This document shows, in pieces, positions 31,883 through 42,862 of a stretch of 64,000 nucleotides of DNA. Within the stretch, counting starts at the first letter, position 1, and each line of letters begins with the position of its first letter. The position numbers and the translations under genes are program-made. Under the pieces are notes generated by a model. That model was not told the DNA's origin. It saw nothing but the letters and a program-made list of their open reading frames with translations, and searched no databases. Source of the stretch: Petaurus breviceps papuanus (lineage: Eukaryota; Chordata; Mammalia; Diprotodontia; Petauridae); contig JAMXIF010000003.1 in the NCBI GenBank assembly GCA_028583685.1, positions 53,776,500 to 53,840,499 of the forward strand. The letters are read 5' to 3'.

Positions 31883-31898
31883 ACAAGTGTCAACTTAA
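31883..31898. repeat. Right target-site duplication of the B4GALNT1 retrocopy
   Basis: Perfect repeat of 29003-29018, directly after the A-rich tail. The first few bases could equally be counted as tail. Confidence 0.92.
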
Positions 31899-31999
31899 AA
31901 GATACCTCTATTCAAAACTCCCTCCACCCCCAAAAGTATTAATGCTTCTTAAGGGACAGCCTCCCTTCTTTTATTTGCTGTTCAGAAGAATAGGTAATA

Positions 32000-32100
32000 T
32001 TAAATTACCAGGCACATAGTAAGAACTTATAAATGCTGTATACCTGGAATATATGTGCTTAATAAATGTGCTTAATAAATGCTCATTGATTGACTGTTGA
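32000..32100 (+). repeat. L2-like 3' tail
   Basis: 'ccaggcacatagtaagaac' and 'ataaatgctcattgattgac' are the characteristic end of L2 LINEs. A short 'gtgcttaataaat' is duplicated in tandem within it. Confidence 0.6.
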
Positions 32101-33489
32101 CGTTAATTCTTCAGGTTCTTGTAGGAATTATGTTCCATTTAAATGCTTTAAAATAATTTTTCAAAGTTTGTTTAAAATAATTGCTTAATCTTAAGGAGAA
32201 CTTAGGATAGTATCAGAAGTCTGTTTTGTTATGTTGATAACTATTTAGAAATGAATAAAATTTTAAAATATTCAGCAAAAACTTTATAGTATCCCTTTTC
32301 TGTATTTCCTTAAACAAATCTCTTAAATAAGACCCTTAAGCAAAAATTATTCACAAAGTGGATGAATCTCTGTTGTTAGAAGGTCTTGGCACTCTTTTTT
32401 TTTTTTCATCTGAGTTTTCATCCAGAACATTGCAAACCATAGGACTGTGTTGATTTGCTGAATTTTGTACATAGCAATAGTTTCCTACTTGGTACTGCAT
32501 AATGAAGTTTCTGCTTGTCTTTTACCTTCAAACTCCCCCTCTCTACTAGTTCTTCCTTCTCTGCCTGTAACAAATATGTCTAGGTTTCCTCTTTTCTAAA
32601 ACAAATCCTTTTCCTTGACTAGGCTATTTGATTAAATATCAAATCATTTTTCTCCTCTGCTGTTAAATTTTTAAAAAGGAATAGCATACCTTTACTTTCT
32701 CTTTTTCATCAGCCACTCACTCCTGAATTCCCTATAATTTGACTTCTATCCCCACAATCCTGTTGAATCTCATCTCTCCATGGCTACTACTAACGAACAT
32801 TTCTTTCCCATGACCAGTGTCCTTTTCTCTGTTGCAATCTCATTTTACCTTCCTGTAGCATTTTATGATATTGACCATCCTTTTTATTCTTAAACCTCCC
32901 TTATCCTCTGCTTCAGTGATATTAGTTTCCCTGCCATTGGTTCATCTTCCTACTTTATCTCACAAATGTGGGAATCCTCCATGCCTGTCTTCAACTCTCT
33001 TCTCTGTGTCCGTTCTTTCCCCTAGCAACTCGAACTATTCCCAGAATCTGTTATCATCTTTTTGCAGATGATTCACAAATGTCTACATCTAGCACTGATT
33101 TCTCCTGTGAGCTCTAGGCTCCCAAATCCAAATGCCTCCTGGAATCTCCCCCAGATGTTTTTTTGGCTTCTCAGACTTAACCTGTTCTAAGTGAAACTCA
33201 TCATCTCTCTTCATCTACCAACCTCAATGCCAAATATAACCCTCTTTCTACCTTCGCTATTTCTCCTGATAGCAGCAGACTCTTTCTAGTCATCCAGATG
33301 ACATTTCATCATGATAAAATTTAATCATCATTTTTGATTATTCTATCTTCATCACCTCCCTGTCCTCTGATCAAAGTTTTCTCTCCAGTGCTTGAATTCA
33401 ACACTTCCTCTCCAGTCACATCTCTACTACCTTAGTATGGGATGTCTTTACCTCTTGCCTAGAATACCACCATCAAGGCCGCCACCATC

Positions 33490-33715
33490 ATCATTAACAT
33501 TTACGCAGTGCTTACTGTGTGCCAGGAACTGTGCCAAGTGCCAATGACCCAGTAAGTGCTATTATAATCCCTATTTTACAGAAGAAGGAACTGAGGCAAA
33601 CAGAAGTTGCCCAGTGTAATGCAGCTAATAAGTGTCTGAGACCAGATTTGAACTCAAGTCTTCTTCTCCAGGACTAATGCTCTATTAAGCTGCATCACCT
33701 AGCTGCCTAAGTTTC
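33490..33715 (-). repeat. MIR/CORE-SINE
   Basis: 'cagtgcttactgtgtgccag', 'tttacagaagaaggaactga' and the reversed head 'tgcatcacctagctgcct'. Confidence 0.8.
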
Positions 33716-34274
33716 TTAACTTTTTTTTTAGCTTCTTTCTTCTCTTATCCATAATTGACACAGCTGTGAAAATGATCTTCCTAAGGTACAGGTCTGATAT
33801 CATCGCTCTCTCTTGTAAACTCTCTTTGGACAAAATTCTCCTTAGTCTGGTACTTAGCACTTGCTATAGTCAATCTTCAGTCTATTTTTCCATGCATTTG
33901 TCTAATCCCCCTTTATTTGGTGTACATTCCATTGAACTAGCTATATTCCTCACCCTTATCCTGTCGTTTCTTTCAAAAGTTCCACATTCTCAATGGCCAT
34001 CAAGACTATAATGCACTTAGTTTTCATCTTTATCTGTTGAAAGTTGTTTTTTTCATAAGACACAGCACAGGTGTTATCTCCTGTATGAAAACTTACCTTT
34101 CATATTCCTAGATGAACATGTTTGTTTCATCTTCAGATTTTTACATCATTTTTACATTCCTTATTTGCCCTTACCCCATTTCACCTTGTATCATCTTTAT
34201 TGTTTTTACCTGTTACATTTCCCAATTACTTTATGCATTTCTCAAAGGCAGTGACTATGTTGTTTTTTTCACTT

Positions 34275-34302
34275 CTTATTTATTTATTTATTTATTTATT
34301 TA
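34275..34302. repeat. (TTTA)n microsatellite
   Basis: About seven tetranucleotide units near the 3' end of the L2. Confidence 0.9.
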
Positions 34303-34789
34303 GTATTCTCTTAGGAACATGATACTTAGTCCTTAGCAGAATCTTTTTTTTAAATTTTTAAATTAATTTGTTTGTTTCCTTTTAGTTTACAGGATTCAAT
34401 TCCACAATTCTTTGAGTTTCACATTTTGTCCCCGTCCTTCCCCTCCCCACCATGGTGGCATATAGTCAAGTATAGGATCAGTAAATACTTTCACATTATA
34501 CATTAGTCAGGTTATAAAGACACATTGTATCAGATGGAATGAAAAATGGTAAAGAAGACATAAAACCAAACAAGAAAAGGAAAAAAATCAGGTATTTTGC
34601 TTCCACCTGGATATAAACTCAGTCATTTCTAGTTCTTTCTCTGGATGCACATATTTCTCTCCATCATGAGTCTTTTGGGATTGACTTAGATCACTGCATT
34701 GCTGAGAAGAGTCTAGTCTATCAAAGTTGGTCATCACACATACGTTGTGTCTGTAATTGTGTACAAATTTCTCCTGGTTCTACCCTTCT

Positions 34790-36508
34790 CACTCAGCATC
34801 AGTTTGTATAAGCCTCTCCAAGTAAATATGAAGACCGTCTGCTCCTCGTTTCTTATAGCACAATATTATTCCATAACATGCATATACCACAACTTGTTCA
34901 GCCATTCCCCAATTCATGGGCACCCCCTTAATTTCCAATTCTTTGCCACCACAAAAAGAGCTGCTATAAACATTTTTGTATATATGGATCTTCCTCCCAC
35001 TTCTATGATCTCTGGGATATAACCCTAGGAGTGGTATTGCTGGGTCAAAGGATATAAAAGTATTTATAGCCCTTTGGGCATAATTCCAGATTGCTCTCCA
35101 GAAAGGCTGGATCAGTTCACAACTCCACCAGCAATGCATTAGTGTTCCAATTTGCCCACATCCTCTCCAGCATTTGTCATTTTCCTGTTTTGTCACCTTA
35201 GCCAATCTGACTGGTGAAATGTGGTACCTCAGAGTTGTTTTGATTTGCATTTCTAATTAATAGTGATTTAGACCATTTCTTCATGTGCTTATAGATAGCT
35301 TTAATTTCTTTCTCTGAAAATTGCCTGTTCATATCCTTTGACCATTTATCAATTGGGGAATGACTTGTATTCTTATAAATTTGACTCAATTCTCTGTATA
35401 TTTTAGAAATGAGTCCTTTTTCAGAGACATAGGTTATAAAGATTCTTTCCCAATTTCCCACCTCCCTCTTAATCTTGGTTACATTGGCTTTGTTTGTACA
35501 GAAGCTTTTCAATTTCCTGTAGTCAAAATTATCCATTTTACATTTTATAATGTTCTCTAATTCTTGTTTAGTCATAAAGTCTTTCCCTCTCCACAAGTCT
35601 GATAGGTAAACTATTCCTTGTTTTACGAGACTGCTTACCATATCAACCTTTATACCTAGATCATGCACCTATTTAGACTTGATTTTGGTATATGGTGTTA
35701 GATAATGGTCTGTGCCCAGTTTCTGCCATACTATATTCCAGTTTTCCCAGCAGTTTTTGTCAAATAGTGAGTTCTTATCCCAAAAACCAGGGTCTTGGGG
35801 TTTATCAAACAATAGATTACTATAGTCGTTGACTTATGAATATCGTGTGCCTAATCTATTCCATTGATCCACTCCTCTATTCCTCAGCCAGTACCAAGTA
35901 GTTTTGATGACTGCTGCTTTATAATTGAGATTGAAATCTGGTATAGCTAGTCTACCTTCCCTAGCATTTCTTTTCATTAATTCCCTTGATATTCTGGACT
36001 GTTTATTCTTCCAAATGAATTTTGCTACTATTTTTTCTAGCTCTATAAAGTAGTTTTTTGGTAAATTAATTGGCATGGCACTAAATATATAATTTAATTT
36101 AGGTAAAATTGTCATTTTTATTATATTAGCTCGACCCAGCCATGAGCAATTGATATTTTTTCCAATTAGTTAGATCTGACTTTATTTGTGTGAAAAGGGT
36201 TTTGTAGTCATGGTCATATAGGTCCTGGGTTTGTTTTGGCAGGTAGATTCCCAAATATTTTATAATGTCTACAGTAACTTTAAATGGGATTTCACTGTCT
36301 ATCTCTTGCTGTTGAATTTCATTGGAAATATATAGGAATGCCGAGGATTTATGTGGGTTTATTTTATATCATTGGAGGTAGATTCACCCTTTTCATTTTG
36401 ATATTCATAATTTGGTTTTCTTCTTTTATATTTTATCATATTGACTAAAGGTCCATCAATTTTGTTGTTTTTTTCATAAAACCAGCTCTTAGTTCTATTT
36501 TCTCTTTT
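34790..36508 (-). pseudogene. L1 ORF2 remnant (RT flank and C-terminal Cys domain)
   Basis: Pieces recognisable in order: 'RTKSWFYEKNNKIDGPL' (before the RT core), 'LGIYLPKQTQDLYDHDYKTL', 'MTILPKLNYIFSAMPINLP', 'FIWKNKQSRISRELMKRNAR', 'KQELENIIKCKMDNFDYRKL' and the Cys-rich 'CWRGCGQIGTLMHCWWSC'. The endonuclease domain and the RT catalytic segment between about 36362 and its neighbour are absent. Frame changes and stops separate the pieces, so no functional ORF2 protein is possible. Confidence 0.85.
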
Positions 36509-36511
36509 ATC

Positions 36512-37192
36512 TGGTAGTTCTGGAGTTTGGTCACAACATTTCCAGGACTTTTCAGTTTGGGATCTTTTTCAGCAGGTGTGCAGTGGATTCTCTCAATTTC
36601 TATTTTACCCTCAGGTTCTAGTATCTCAGGACAGTTTTTCTTAAGGAGCTCTTAGAGAATGTTTGTCCAGGCTCATTTTTTTCATCAGGATTTTCTGGTA
36701 GGCCTATGATTCTCAGATACTCTCTCTCCTGAATCTGTTTTCCAGGTCAGTTATTTTTTCTTTGAGGTATTTTACCTCTTTTTCTAATTTTTCATTCTTG
36801 TTGCTTTGTGTGACTAGTTCTTGGTTCCTCATAGAGTTATTTGTTTCAATTTGGTTGATTCTAGTTTTTAGCAAATCATTTTCCTTGGTTAATTTTTGGA
36901 GCTCCTTTTCCATATCATACACTTTTCTTTTTAGAGAGATGTTTCCTTCATTACAATGTTTTTCTAATTCTGCTATTTTGGTTTTGAGAGAATTATTCAT
37001 TTTGTCTTCTATCTCTCTCATTTTGTTTTCAAAGTTCCTTTTGATCTCATCTAGGAGAGCCTTCTGTGCTTGGGACCCAATCCCTTTGGATGTGGGTGTG
37101 GAGTCTACATTGTCTCCCTCTGAGTTTGGTTCCTCCCTCTGAGTATAGTAGGACTCCAGAGTCTTTGTCATTGTAGTCTGCTTTCTACCCAT
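36512..37192 (-). pseudogene. L1 ORF1 remnant (RNA-binding coiled-coil protein)
   Basis: ORF1p is the trimeric RNA chaperone of L1. A 159-aa open frame at 36713-37192 starts 'MGRKQTTMTKTLESYYTQRE' and continues with heptad-rich sequence such as 'KEKITDLENRF', typical of the coiled coil. Downstream, with stops or a shift between, lies the RNA-binding part 'KIEIERIHCTPAEKDPK'. The C-terminus is replaced by ORF2 sequence at a deletion junction near 36500-36512. The 126-aa frame on the opposite strand is a shadow. Confidence 0.82.
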
Positions 37193-37625
37193 TTTGAGGC
37201 AGGGCCCTAGCCATGCCCTTCCTCTAGGGATCCCAAGGCTTTACTGTAGAGGGTTTTGCCCTGGGGCAAGAGTTACTATGTTTTCAGGGTCAGAGGGGGC
37301 TTTGGAGCAGGTGAGGTTCACTCTGTCATCCTGGTCTATGGAGGTCCTGATAGGGGCTCTTTTTTTTTTTAAATTTCTGGGCTATGAAGTGGTAGCCCCA
37401 GGAGTGTTTGCTGTCCAGGACAGGGGCCTCTGTATTTGCTTCTTACCTTGCTCTTTTCAGTCCCAGCCCTTTGGTGATAGGCCTGGTAGTGGCCCTTGTG
37501 GTTTGTGGGAAGACTTGCCCTCTGAGTTGAAATCAGGCCCCTTCCGGGCCTGCCTCTGCTGGCCTTACCTTCAGGGCCTGCATCTCTAGCAGAATCTTAA
37601 TATGTTAATTGAATTGAATTTTTAT

Positions 37626-37830
37626 CTTAATGGGATCATAGATCTAGACCTCAAAGGCCTCTAGGAGACCATCTTGTTCAGTGCCTTCATTTTACAAGTG
37701 AAGAAACTAAAGATCAGGGAGTGACTTGTCCAGAGTCATGGAGGTAATGAACATCAGAGGTGGAATTTGAAACCAAGTCTTCTGTCTCAAAAGTCAGTAT
37801 TTTTTCCATTACTCTATGCTTCTTATAAAT
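37626..37830 (-). repeat. MIR
   Basis: 'tttacaagtgaagaaactaa', 'agtgacttgtccagagtca' and 'accaagtcttctgtctcaa' follow the antisense MIR layout. Confidence 0.65.
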
Positions 37831-38390
37831 ACATCTAAAGAGAAAGAAAGACAAGAAAGGAATTTATAAAGATTCCAGTCAGATTGGGTGATATCAGATC
37901 CAGCATATCCCCTCTTCATTTTCCAGCTCTTTTGTTTCCTAAATTATCTTCATGGCTTGGAATTGGAATATGTCTGCACTTTAATTCAGAATTCTTTGTC
38001 TTTGGCCAAATGTTGAATGAAATTAGTCTGGATGTCACTTAAAAATAGAGCTCCCTCTTTCTTAAAAATTGAGGACTTGGATTTTTAAAAAACTACATTA
38101 AATTGGGAACTTGGCGTATAACAAAAAGTATTTCCTCCCCTTAGGCTATCTCCTCTTTCCCCAACAGAAAAGTCTTGTGTTCATCTAAATTGTTCTTTTA
38201 AAGAGAGTTTACAAGACCAATGGCTTTAAAATACCTCCTTTTTATACTTAAATAGCAGCAATAATAACAATAAAACTTTATATTATTAATTGTAGCTTTT
38301 TTTCCTGAGAACTTCAAAGTTAATTTGTGGACCTTATCTAATAAATCTTTACTAAATCTCTGTGAAACAATATGTTACCTCCCTTTGGCT
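37831..38390. other. Intronic stretch with nothing recognised
   Basis: No repeat family or gene was recognised. Confidence 0.45.
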
Positions 38391-38391
38391 G

Positions 38392-38470
38392 GTGGAGAAG
38401 ATGAAACATTGAGATTTTGGAAGTGACTTGCCTAGGATTACAGTGGTAATGTTGAGGTTTGGGATTCAGG
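38392..38470 (-). repeat. MIR fragment cut by the LTR-like element
   Basis: 'gagaagatgaaacattgag' and 'agtgacttgcctaggatta' are antisense MIR. The MIR seems to resume at 39172 ('tcaggaccttt') after the LTR-like insertion. Confidence 0.5.
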
Positions 38471-39171
38471 GGTGCTTGAGACCCCAAAACACTGACACTT
38501 TGGGTCCTGCCAAATCAGTTGGACTCAACCTTCTCTCAGCCCAAGTAAAAGCAAAGTTTATTACATAGTTGCCATATTGGATAGACTCTTAAGGAGTCTG
38601 AGCATTTGTGACACGTGTACTGACAGGTGGGCCAGAACAATCTGACAGGGAGTCTGAACTCGATTGTATCTGAGCGCTTCATGAAGGCAAGATGGATCTT
38701 ACATACAGAAAGATTGTGGCAGGGATCTAGGGGTGGTCTAGAAGTCTGGGGTGATGGGAGGAGTGGTCCAGGAAATATATTGAGGAGGAGTCTAGGGAGG
38801 ATCTTGATGGGACTGAGGTCAAACTCCAGAAACCAAGAGAATGGGATTTTGATGGGAAGTAGGGTGGGAAACAGCAGGAGGTAACAGACAATGGAGGGCC
38901 AGGCTACTTTAAGGGTAGCAGATTTAGTCATAGATATTTTGATAGGATCAAGGGTGGAAAGTAGGAAGAGGCAATGGAGGTAAGAGACAGTGAAGGGCTA
39001 GGCTAGGTTAAAGGTAACAAAGATTCACTCATATTAATAATGGAAGGCTTTTGGCCTTTGGGGAATGCCAGATTAAGTGGGAAGATTCAAGCGGTTCTAG
39101 GGGTTCCCAGAGCCTGTACCCAATCAGTATCATAGCTTGCATTACACAGTACACGTGGATGTGTAGAATAG
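38471..39171 (-). mobile_element. Possible solo LTR-like retrovirus fossil
   Basis: A ~700-bp non-coding block interrupts a MIR and is bounded by 'tcagg' on both sides. Read on the minus strand, an AATAAA signal lies ~100 bases before a terminus ending '...tctcaagca', as in LTR 3' ends. It contains two related G/A-rich subunits of ~100 bp. No gag, pol or env sequence adjoins it, so if it is an LTR it is solitary. The family is unknown, and it is old by general divergence. Confidence 0.35.
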
Positions 39172-39179
39172 TCAGGACC

Positions 39180-39480
39180 TTTTAAAAGAGAAAGTTCCGT
39201 GGTAGTTCTACATTTAAACTGAACCAAAAGGAATATTTTGGCATTGTGGCCCTGGGACAGGAAGCAGACGATCTCTTAAAAAGTGGGAGGAAAAGAATTT
39301 TGCATGGCTTAAGTATTATTTTTCCCACATTAGGCTATGGCAAGAAGAGGGGACTTAGTTGGATATATAGTATTTTATTTATGAAAACCTAAATTATTTT
39401 AGCAGCTCCTTTTTAGGAACTGGTTTAAGTAGGATTTGATACAACCATAAGGACCAACCCCTACTACTCAACTCCTTCAA
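39180..39480. other. Intronic stretch with nothing recognised
   Basis: No repeat family or gene was recognised. Confidence 0.45.
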
Positions 39481-39481
39481 T

Positions 39482-39775
39482 AATAATATTATTGTTGTTG
39501 TTGTTAGTAATAATGATGATGTTAACTAGCATTTTCATGCTGCTTTAAGGTTTTCAAAGCAATTTGCAAATGTTAGTTCATTTGATCCTCACAACAACCC
39601 TGGTAGGTACATGCTATCATTATCTTCCTTTTGCAGAGAAGGAAACTGAGGCAGACAGTTCAGTGGCTCGCCCATGGTCACACCAGCTAGCTAAGCAAGT
39701 ATCTGAGGCTAAATTCGAAATAAGATTTTCCTCACTCTTAGACCAGTACTTTAGCCAATACACCACCATCTCGTC
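39482..39775 (-). repeat. MIR/CORE-SINE with a trinucleotide-rich edge
   Basis: Starts in an ATT/TTG-rich tract, then 'ttcatttgatcctcacaac' and 'gagaaggaaactgaggcaga', ending in the reversed head. The 94-aa frame over it is incidental. Confidence 0.75.
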
Positions 39776-40007
39776 CAACTTGACATTCTTTTGTATTCAT
39801 ACGTATTTTAGTACTTTAACGGATAAGTTCTTTCATCCGTGTGAATGACTGTTGTGCATCACAGTCTTTTTTTTTATTTTAGTAATGCTTATGGTCCAAA
39901 ATCATCCATTATCACTTAGTAGCCAAGTTATAGACTAAGATTTTCTTTGACCCTATCACCTAGTGGTCAGTTTTATGTTAATGAGCTCTGATGATCTAAA
40001 CATATGT

Positions 40008-40235
40008 TAAACAAATGTGTGGACAGCCACTTGGCACAGAGGTACAACTCATATTTCCTGACTTCAAATCTGGTCTCCAACACTAACTGTGTGACCCTGG
40101 GCAGGTCACTTAACCCTCTTTGCTTCAGTTTCTTCATCTGTAAAATGAACTGGAAAAGGAGATGGCAAACCACTCTAGTATCTTTGTCAGGAAAATTCCA
40201 AATAGGGTGGACAGACTGAATGTAACAATAATCAG
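40008..40235 (+). mobile_element. Type 1 SINE
   Basis: Diverged head, then 'actgtgtgaccctgggcagg', 'gcttcagtttcttcatctgt', 'gagatggcaaaccactctag' and a decayed tail. Confidence 0.85.
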
Positions 40236-41395
40236 CTCTGTGAACCAAGTCTTGGTTCACACCTTGGTAGTACTATCCTTTAAAAAGCTCTGGAGACATA
40301 GATTCTGGTAATTAATAATTTTGTTAATAATGCTAGCATATTATCAATAAAAGTGTCAGTGATGGTCTCAAATGCCAAAGACTCCTCATGGAACCCACTT
40401 GAGCCTTTACATGCCCTTGGAAAGGTGCTGTGCCTGGGGGTGGCAGTGGACTCTGATTTGTTAACAAGTAATGGGAGAGCATGAAGGTTATAATGAGAAG
40501 TGGACCTATTCTAATGAAGGGCTTGGGGACATGACTTTGATTCTGTAATTTACTTCCAAATTATGCAAGCCTTGGGCAATTTAATAAAAAAATTTACCTC
40601 TACCCAGATCTGAGTAGAACTGGTGGGCTTCCCAACCTGGGTGAGGTCTGAACTAGATTGAGGAGAAAGTTAACCCAATCTCTTATCTGCCTGTCCCTTG
40701 GAGACTGAAAACCTGAAAAAATCCTGGTCCTAATTCAATAATTGATTATTAATATGTGAGAGAAAAAACTATTTCTCTCAGGACCTACTAGACTCCTGGA
40801 CCCTTTGTGCCAAGATTAGAATAGAACTTTAATGGAAGTTCCCCATTCCTCAAAGAAAATGGGTTGGGACATTATGTTTTTATCAGAACATTTACAAGAA
40901 GACTTCTAAATTAGTAGTTAAGTACAGTGATAATAAATCTCTATGAGATGTAGGGAGAAGTTTAAATTGACAATAATTGCCCTTAAGAGTTTCAATTGAA
41001 CCTTATTCCCTATGGATGAAACTACCAAAACTTTGACTTCTTTTTTTAAAAAAAGTTGTTATTAAAGCATGAACAAGTTATAAAAAGTATCTGAAAACAG
41101 AGGTGTTATTTAAATCATGAGCTTTCTGTTTTTAAGATATAATTTATTTGAGGAATTAAACCACAGTTAAAAAACAAAGGAAATTAAATATAAAATGCTA
41201 TGTTAAAATAAGGTTGAGGTTTAAGTTGAATCAACAAATCACAAAAAGCCATAGTAAAAATGACTTCTTCAATCCTTAAATTACCCTGAACTGTCTGAGA
41301 CCCTGATAGGGTAGAATTTTTTAGAGTAACATTCAGTCATTGTGATAGAATGAGATGATCTATTTTTGTAAACTTTTAACAGTGTAAGTCAAAGT
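40236..41395. other. Intronic stretch with nothing recognised
   Basis: More than 1.1 kb without a clear repeat family or exon. The part at 40620-40880 could be an old unclassified repeat. Confidence 0.45.
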
Positions 41396-41399
41396 TCTC

Positions 41400-41585
41400 G
41401 AGAAAGGCAACATTGCATAGTAGTTAGAGTGCTGGATTTGGAACCAGGAAGACATTCGTTCAAATCCTCCGACAGCTTGGTGGCCCTGGGCGAGTTACCA
41501 AAGATCTTTGGTACTTAGTTTCCTCATCTATAAAATGATGGGGTTGGACTTTAGCCTCTAAGTTTCCCTCAAGTTTTAAAGCTAT
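41400..41585 (+). repeat. MIR-like SINE
   Basis: 'aggcaacattgcatagtagt', 'ggtggccctgggcgagttac' and 'gatggggttggactttagc'. Confidence 0.6.
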
Positions 41586-42005
41586 GATCCTCCATTTGGG
41601 GGACGGGTCTTGGAACACCATGCTTACTTCTTTTCCTGACTCTGATTCTGACTCTCAGAACTTGGCAACTGTACCTCATTTTCCTTCTCATTGTGGAACT
41701 TCCCTTTATGCCTGGGACTTTCTCACCCTAAAATATCCTTCTGCCTCAACAGTTCCTTTCTCTCATTTTCCTGAGTCTCCATTTTGGGGACAGGCCCAGG
41801 TTGGCCATGCTTAATTTCCCTCTTGGATCTGCTTCTGCCTTTCAGGACTTTGGTACTTTGCCTTCATATGGGTTCCTCCTGTACCTTCAGACTCGTCTTA
41901 GTCCCTTTTGGTAAGTTTTTTGAGGACTTTTTGTTGTATTTATATCCTCGGCACTTAAGCACAGTGCCTGAAGCTTAGTAAGCATTTAATAAATGTTTGT
42001 TGCCT
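41586..42005 (+). repeat. Two-unit tandem duplication passing into an L2 tail
   Basis: Two similar segments start near 41589 ('ctccatttgggggacggg') and 41777 ('ctccattttggggacagg'), a period of about 188 bp. Both continue through 'ccatgctta...tttcctgactctgattctg' or its diverged form. The last part, with 'cttaagcacagtgcctgaag' and 'aataaatgtttgttgcc', is an L2 3' tail. Confidence 0.5.
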
Positions 42006-42129
42006 TGCCTTCTTGCTATCCTTTCGGTGAGAATATACTTAGAATTAAGCTTGATTCTCTTACTCTGTGTCTAATATTCTTTCCCTTGTAGCTTCAAGTT
42101 AAAATTAAACTTACCCTCCTCAAATCCCT

Positions 42130-42350
42130 TATAATAGCACTTTTTAACTTCATGTATGAACTTATGGCATTCTGTTCTTTGATACAGTTACTAGCATATT
42201 TTTAATATAGTTGCTTGCAATATGCAGTATTATAATCTTAACAAAGATGAGGACTGTCTCATTTGTAATTATATTTTCCCTGGAGACTAGCATAGTGCTG
42301 TGTGTATAATTGCTTAATAAGTATTTGTTGAATTGATGAATAAATCAAGG
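42130..42350 (+). repeat. L2-like 3' tail
   Basis: 'ggagactagcatagtgctgt' and 'taagtatttgttgaattgat' resemble the L2 end. Confidence 0.5.
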
Positions 42351-42406
42351 CCTGTCCCGTAGTGTGGATATGCTTTCAGATGCTACAATCTTAGTGATTT
42401 AAAACC

Positions 42407-42862
42407 TAGAAAAATGGAAAGACTTATATGAACTGATACAAAGTGAAGTGAGCAGAACCAGAAATTATATACAGTAACAGCAATTCTATGCAATGAAGAA
42501 TTGTCAAGTACTTAGCTATTCTCAGCAATACAATGATACAAGACAGTTCCAAAGGACTCATGATGAAAAATGCTGTTTACCTCCAGAGAAAGGACTGATA
42601 GATAGAGTCTGAATGCAGATTGAAGCACAATTTTTTACTTCTTTATTTTTGGGTTTTGTTTTGTTTTGTTTTTTTTGGTCTCTATTTTCTTTCACAACCC
42701 AATTAATATGGAAATAAGTTTTGTATGACTGCATATGTATAATCTATATCAAATTGCTTGCTTCCTCAATGAGGGGGAGAAAAGAAGGGAAGGGAGAGAA
42801 TTTGGAATTCAAAATTTTAAAAAACTAAAGTAATTGGAAGAAATATAAGTATTAAAAAAAGA
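42407..42862 (+). mobile_element. L1 3'UTR copy
   Basis: 'gaactgatacaaagtgaagt', 'ctattctcagcaatacaatg', 'gaggactgatagatagagtc'-like wording, and the end 'gaattcaaaattttaaaaaa' with an A-rich tail. 5'-truncated. Confidence 0.8.

Larger units (their letters stand above)
34346..37586 (-). mobile_element. L1 LINE with both ends but large internal deletions
   Basis: Minus-strand order: a ~394-bp 5'UTR (37193-37586), ORF1 (about 36512-37192), an ORF2 fragment before the RT core (about 36362-36508), the ORF2 3' portion (about 34790-36361) and a 3'UTR with an A-rich end (34346 onward). The host L2 sequence 'tagcagaatctt' is duplicated at 34334-34345 and 37587-37598, so both ends belong to one insertion. 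At 3,241 bp it is about half the usual 6-7 kb. Endonuclease and RT-core coding is missing. Confidence 0.88.
32650..37625 (+). mobile_element. L2 LINE hosting a MIR and an L1
   Basis: L2 ORF-region sequence runs over 32650-33485 ('ctccatggctactactaacg', 'tttttgcagatgattcaca') and 33716-34345 ('aaatgatcttcctaaggtac', 'ttctcaaaggcagtgactat', 'tacttagtccttagcag'). A final tail remnant with 'aattgaattgaa' lies at 37587-37625. A minus-strand MIR (33490-33715) and a 3.24-kb L1 (34346-37586) split it. All L2 frames are decayed. Confidence 0.7.

Noticed and set aside
36762-37142. 126-aa plus-strand frame
   Set aside because: Antisense of the L1 ORF1 coiled coil.
40620-40880. Second possible LTR-like element
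   Set aside because: No defined ends, polyadenylation signal arrangement or flanking duplication could be shown.
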